Part shown: piece by piece, positions 5,047 through 5,472 of the stretch
Numbering within the stretch: position 1 is the first letter of the stretch
How the letters are laid out: every line of letters begins with the position of its first letter
Assembly (NCBI GenBank): GCA_946631805.1
Contig: CAMPAJ010000129.1
Location: 1 to 5,472, forward strand
Direction: 5' to 3'
DNA: 5,472 bases
Origin: an uncultured Eggerthellaceae bacterium
GTDB lineage: Bacteria > Actinomycetota > Coriobacteriia > Coriobacteriales > Eggerthellaceae
The notes under the pieces: generated by a model
Database searches by the model: none
What the model saw: the letters and a program-made list of their open reading frames with translations, nothing else
What the model was told of the DNA's origin: nothing
Translations under genes and position numbers: made by a program

Positions 5047-5472
5047 CAGGCTAGCAGTTCCTGGACAGTGGTGAAATCAGCTTTGGAAACAAGCGGCTCG
5101 TGCGCATCGGGTGTGCGAGCCCACTGCTCGGGCGGCACGCTCATGTATTGCTTCGTCCGCCAGCTAGCCTTTCGTGTTTTACCCTGCGCGAGCAATCCCG
5201 TGTATATATCGTCCCTGAGTATGCGCAGCACGGTCTGCGCATGCCACTTCGGCGGCTTAGCCGAGTCGAAGTTCGTACGGTAATTCTGCCCGAGGCGTCG
5301 CCTATGGGCAGAAGGAGGCTCGATTCCTTCGCCGTTGAGCTCCCGTGCAATCCGCGATGCGGGCTTTCCGCCTATGAAATCGGCGAATATGCGCACGACG
5401 ACGGCCGCGGCATCGGCGTCCACAACGAGCTTGTGCTTGTCCTGCGGGTCCTTGACGTAACCGTACGGCGCG
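5046..5472 (-). CDS. Serine site-specific recombinase, C-terminal end only, apparently truncated
   Basis: The frame enters from the right edge and gives 141 residues before TGA 5046-5048. It matches the recombinase domain that follows the catalytic resolvase domain in large serine recombinases: APYGYVKD (1-8), a VDADAAAVVVRIFADFIGG-type helix (17-35), IARELNGEGIEPP (41-53), W76 with VLRILRDDIYTG (81-92), and HEPLVSKADFTTVQELL (124-140). These enzymes cut and rejoin DNA at attachment or inversion sites through a catalytic serine, which would lie outside the window. Family members normally continue past the VQELL stretch into a zinc-ribbon and coiled-coil region of one to two hundred residues or more. 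Here the protein ends one residue later, at the palindrome, so it is probably a truncated remnant. The N-terminus cannot be judged. Confidence 0.88.
   Translation of the reverse strand, partial: APYGYVKDPQDKHKLVVDADAAAVVVRIFADFIGGKPASRIARELNGEGIEPPSAHRRRLGQNYRTNFDSAKPPKWHAQTVLRILRDDIYTGLLAQGKTRKASWRTKQYMSVPPEQWARTPDAHEPLVSKADFTTVQELLA

Overview
The window looks like high-GC bacterial chromosome. Strong Shine-Dalgarno sites (AAGGAGG, AAGGTG, GGAGGA) precede the genes, GTG serves as a start codon, and all genes lie on the minus strand. A gut actinobacterium of the Coriobacteriia/Eggerthellaceae kind would fit, but that is an inference from composition and gene content, not a proven assignment.

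Layout, in the direction of transcription (right to left). (a) 5046-5472: the C-terminal end of a serine site-specific recombinase that enters from the right edge. It stops very early, exactly at a 33-bp perfect palindrome. (b) 4768-5045: a visibly AT-richer, non-coding stretch with five short perfect palindromes or hairpins. (c) 4066-4767: an IspD/TarI-family cytidylyltransferase. (d) 3895-4065: an intergenic region almost filled by a 154-bp element bounded by 29-bp inverted repeats that differ at one position. (e) 2839-3894: a zinc-dependent medium-chain dehydrogenase closest to galactitol-1-phosphate 5-dehydrogenase (GatD). (f) 1457-2767: a GatZ/KbaZ/AgaZ-family protein. (g) 1-1401: a LicD-family phosphotransferase that runs off the left edge. 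Its reading frame is open for 467 codons, with no stop down to base 1.

The four genes c, e, f and g read as one pathway. My inference is as follows. GatZ-like protein interconverts fructose-6-phosphate and tagatose-6-phosphate, an activity I recall for some members of this family. GatD-like protein reduces tagatose-6-phosphate to galactitol-1-phosphate. The IspD/TarI-like enzyme activates the alditol phosphate with CTP to a CDP-alditol, possibly CDP-galactitol. The LicD-like enzyme transfers the phospho-alditol to a cell-surface glycan. This parallels the TarI/TarJ CDP-ribitol pathway of teichoic acids and the ISPD plus fukutin/FKRP pathway of animals, but with galactitol-type enzymes. The family assignments are well supported by motifs. 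The joint pathway and the identity of the alditol are hypotheses.

The recombinase remnant, the palindromes and the large inverted repeat indicate that the cassette's upstream side has been a site of mobile-element or recombination activity. Whether the inverted repeat is a REPIN-like repeat pair, a miniature element or an invertible switch cannot be decided from one copy.
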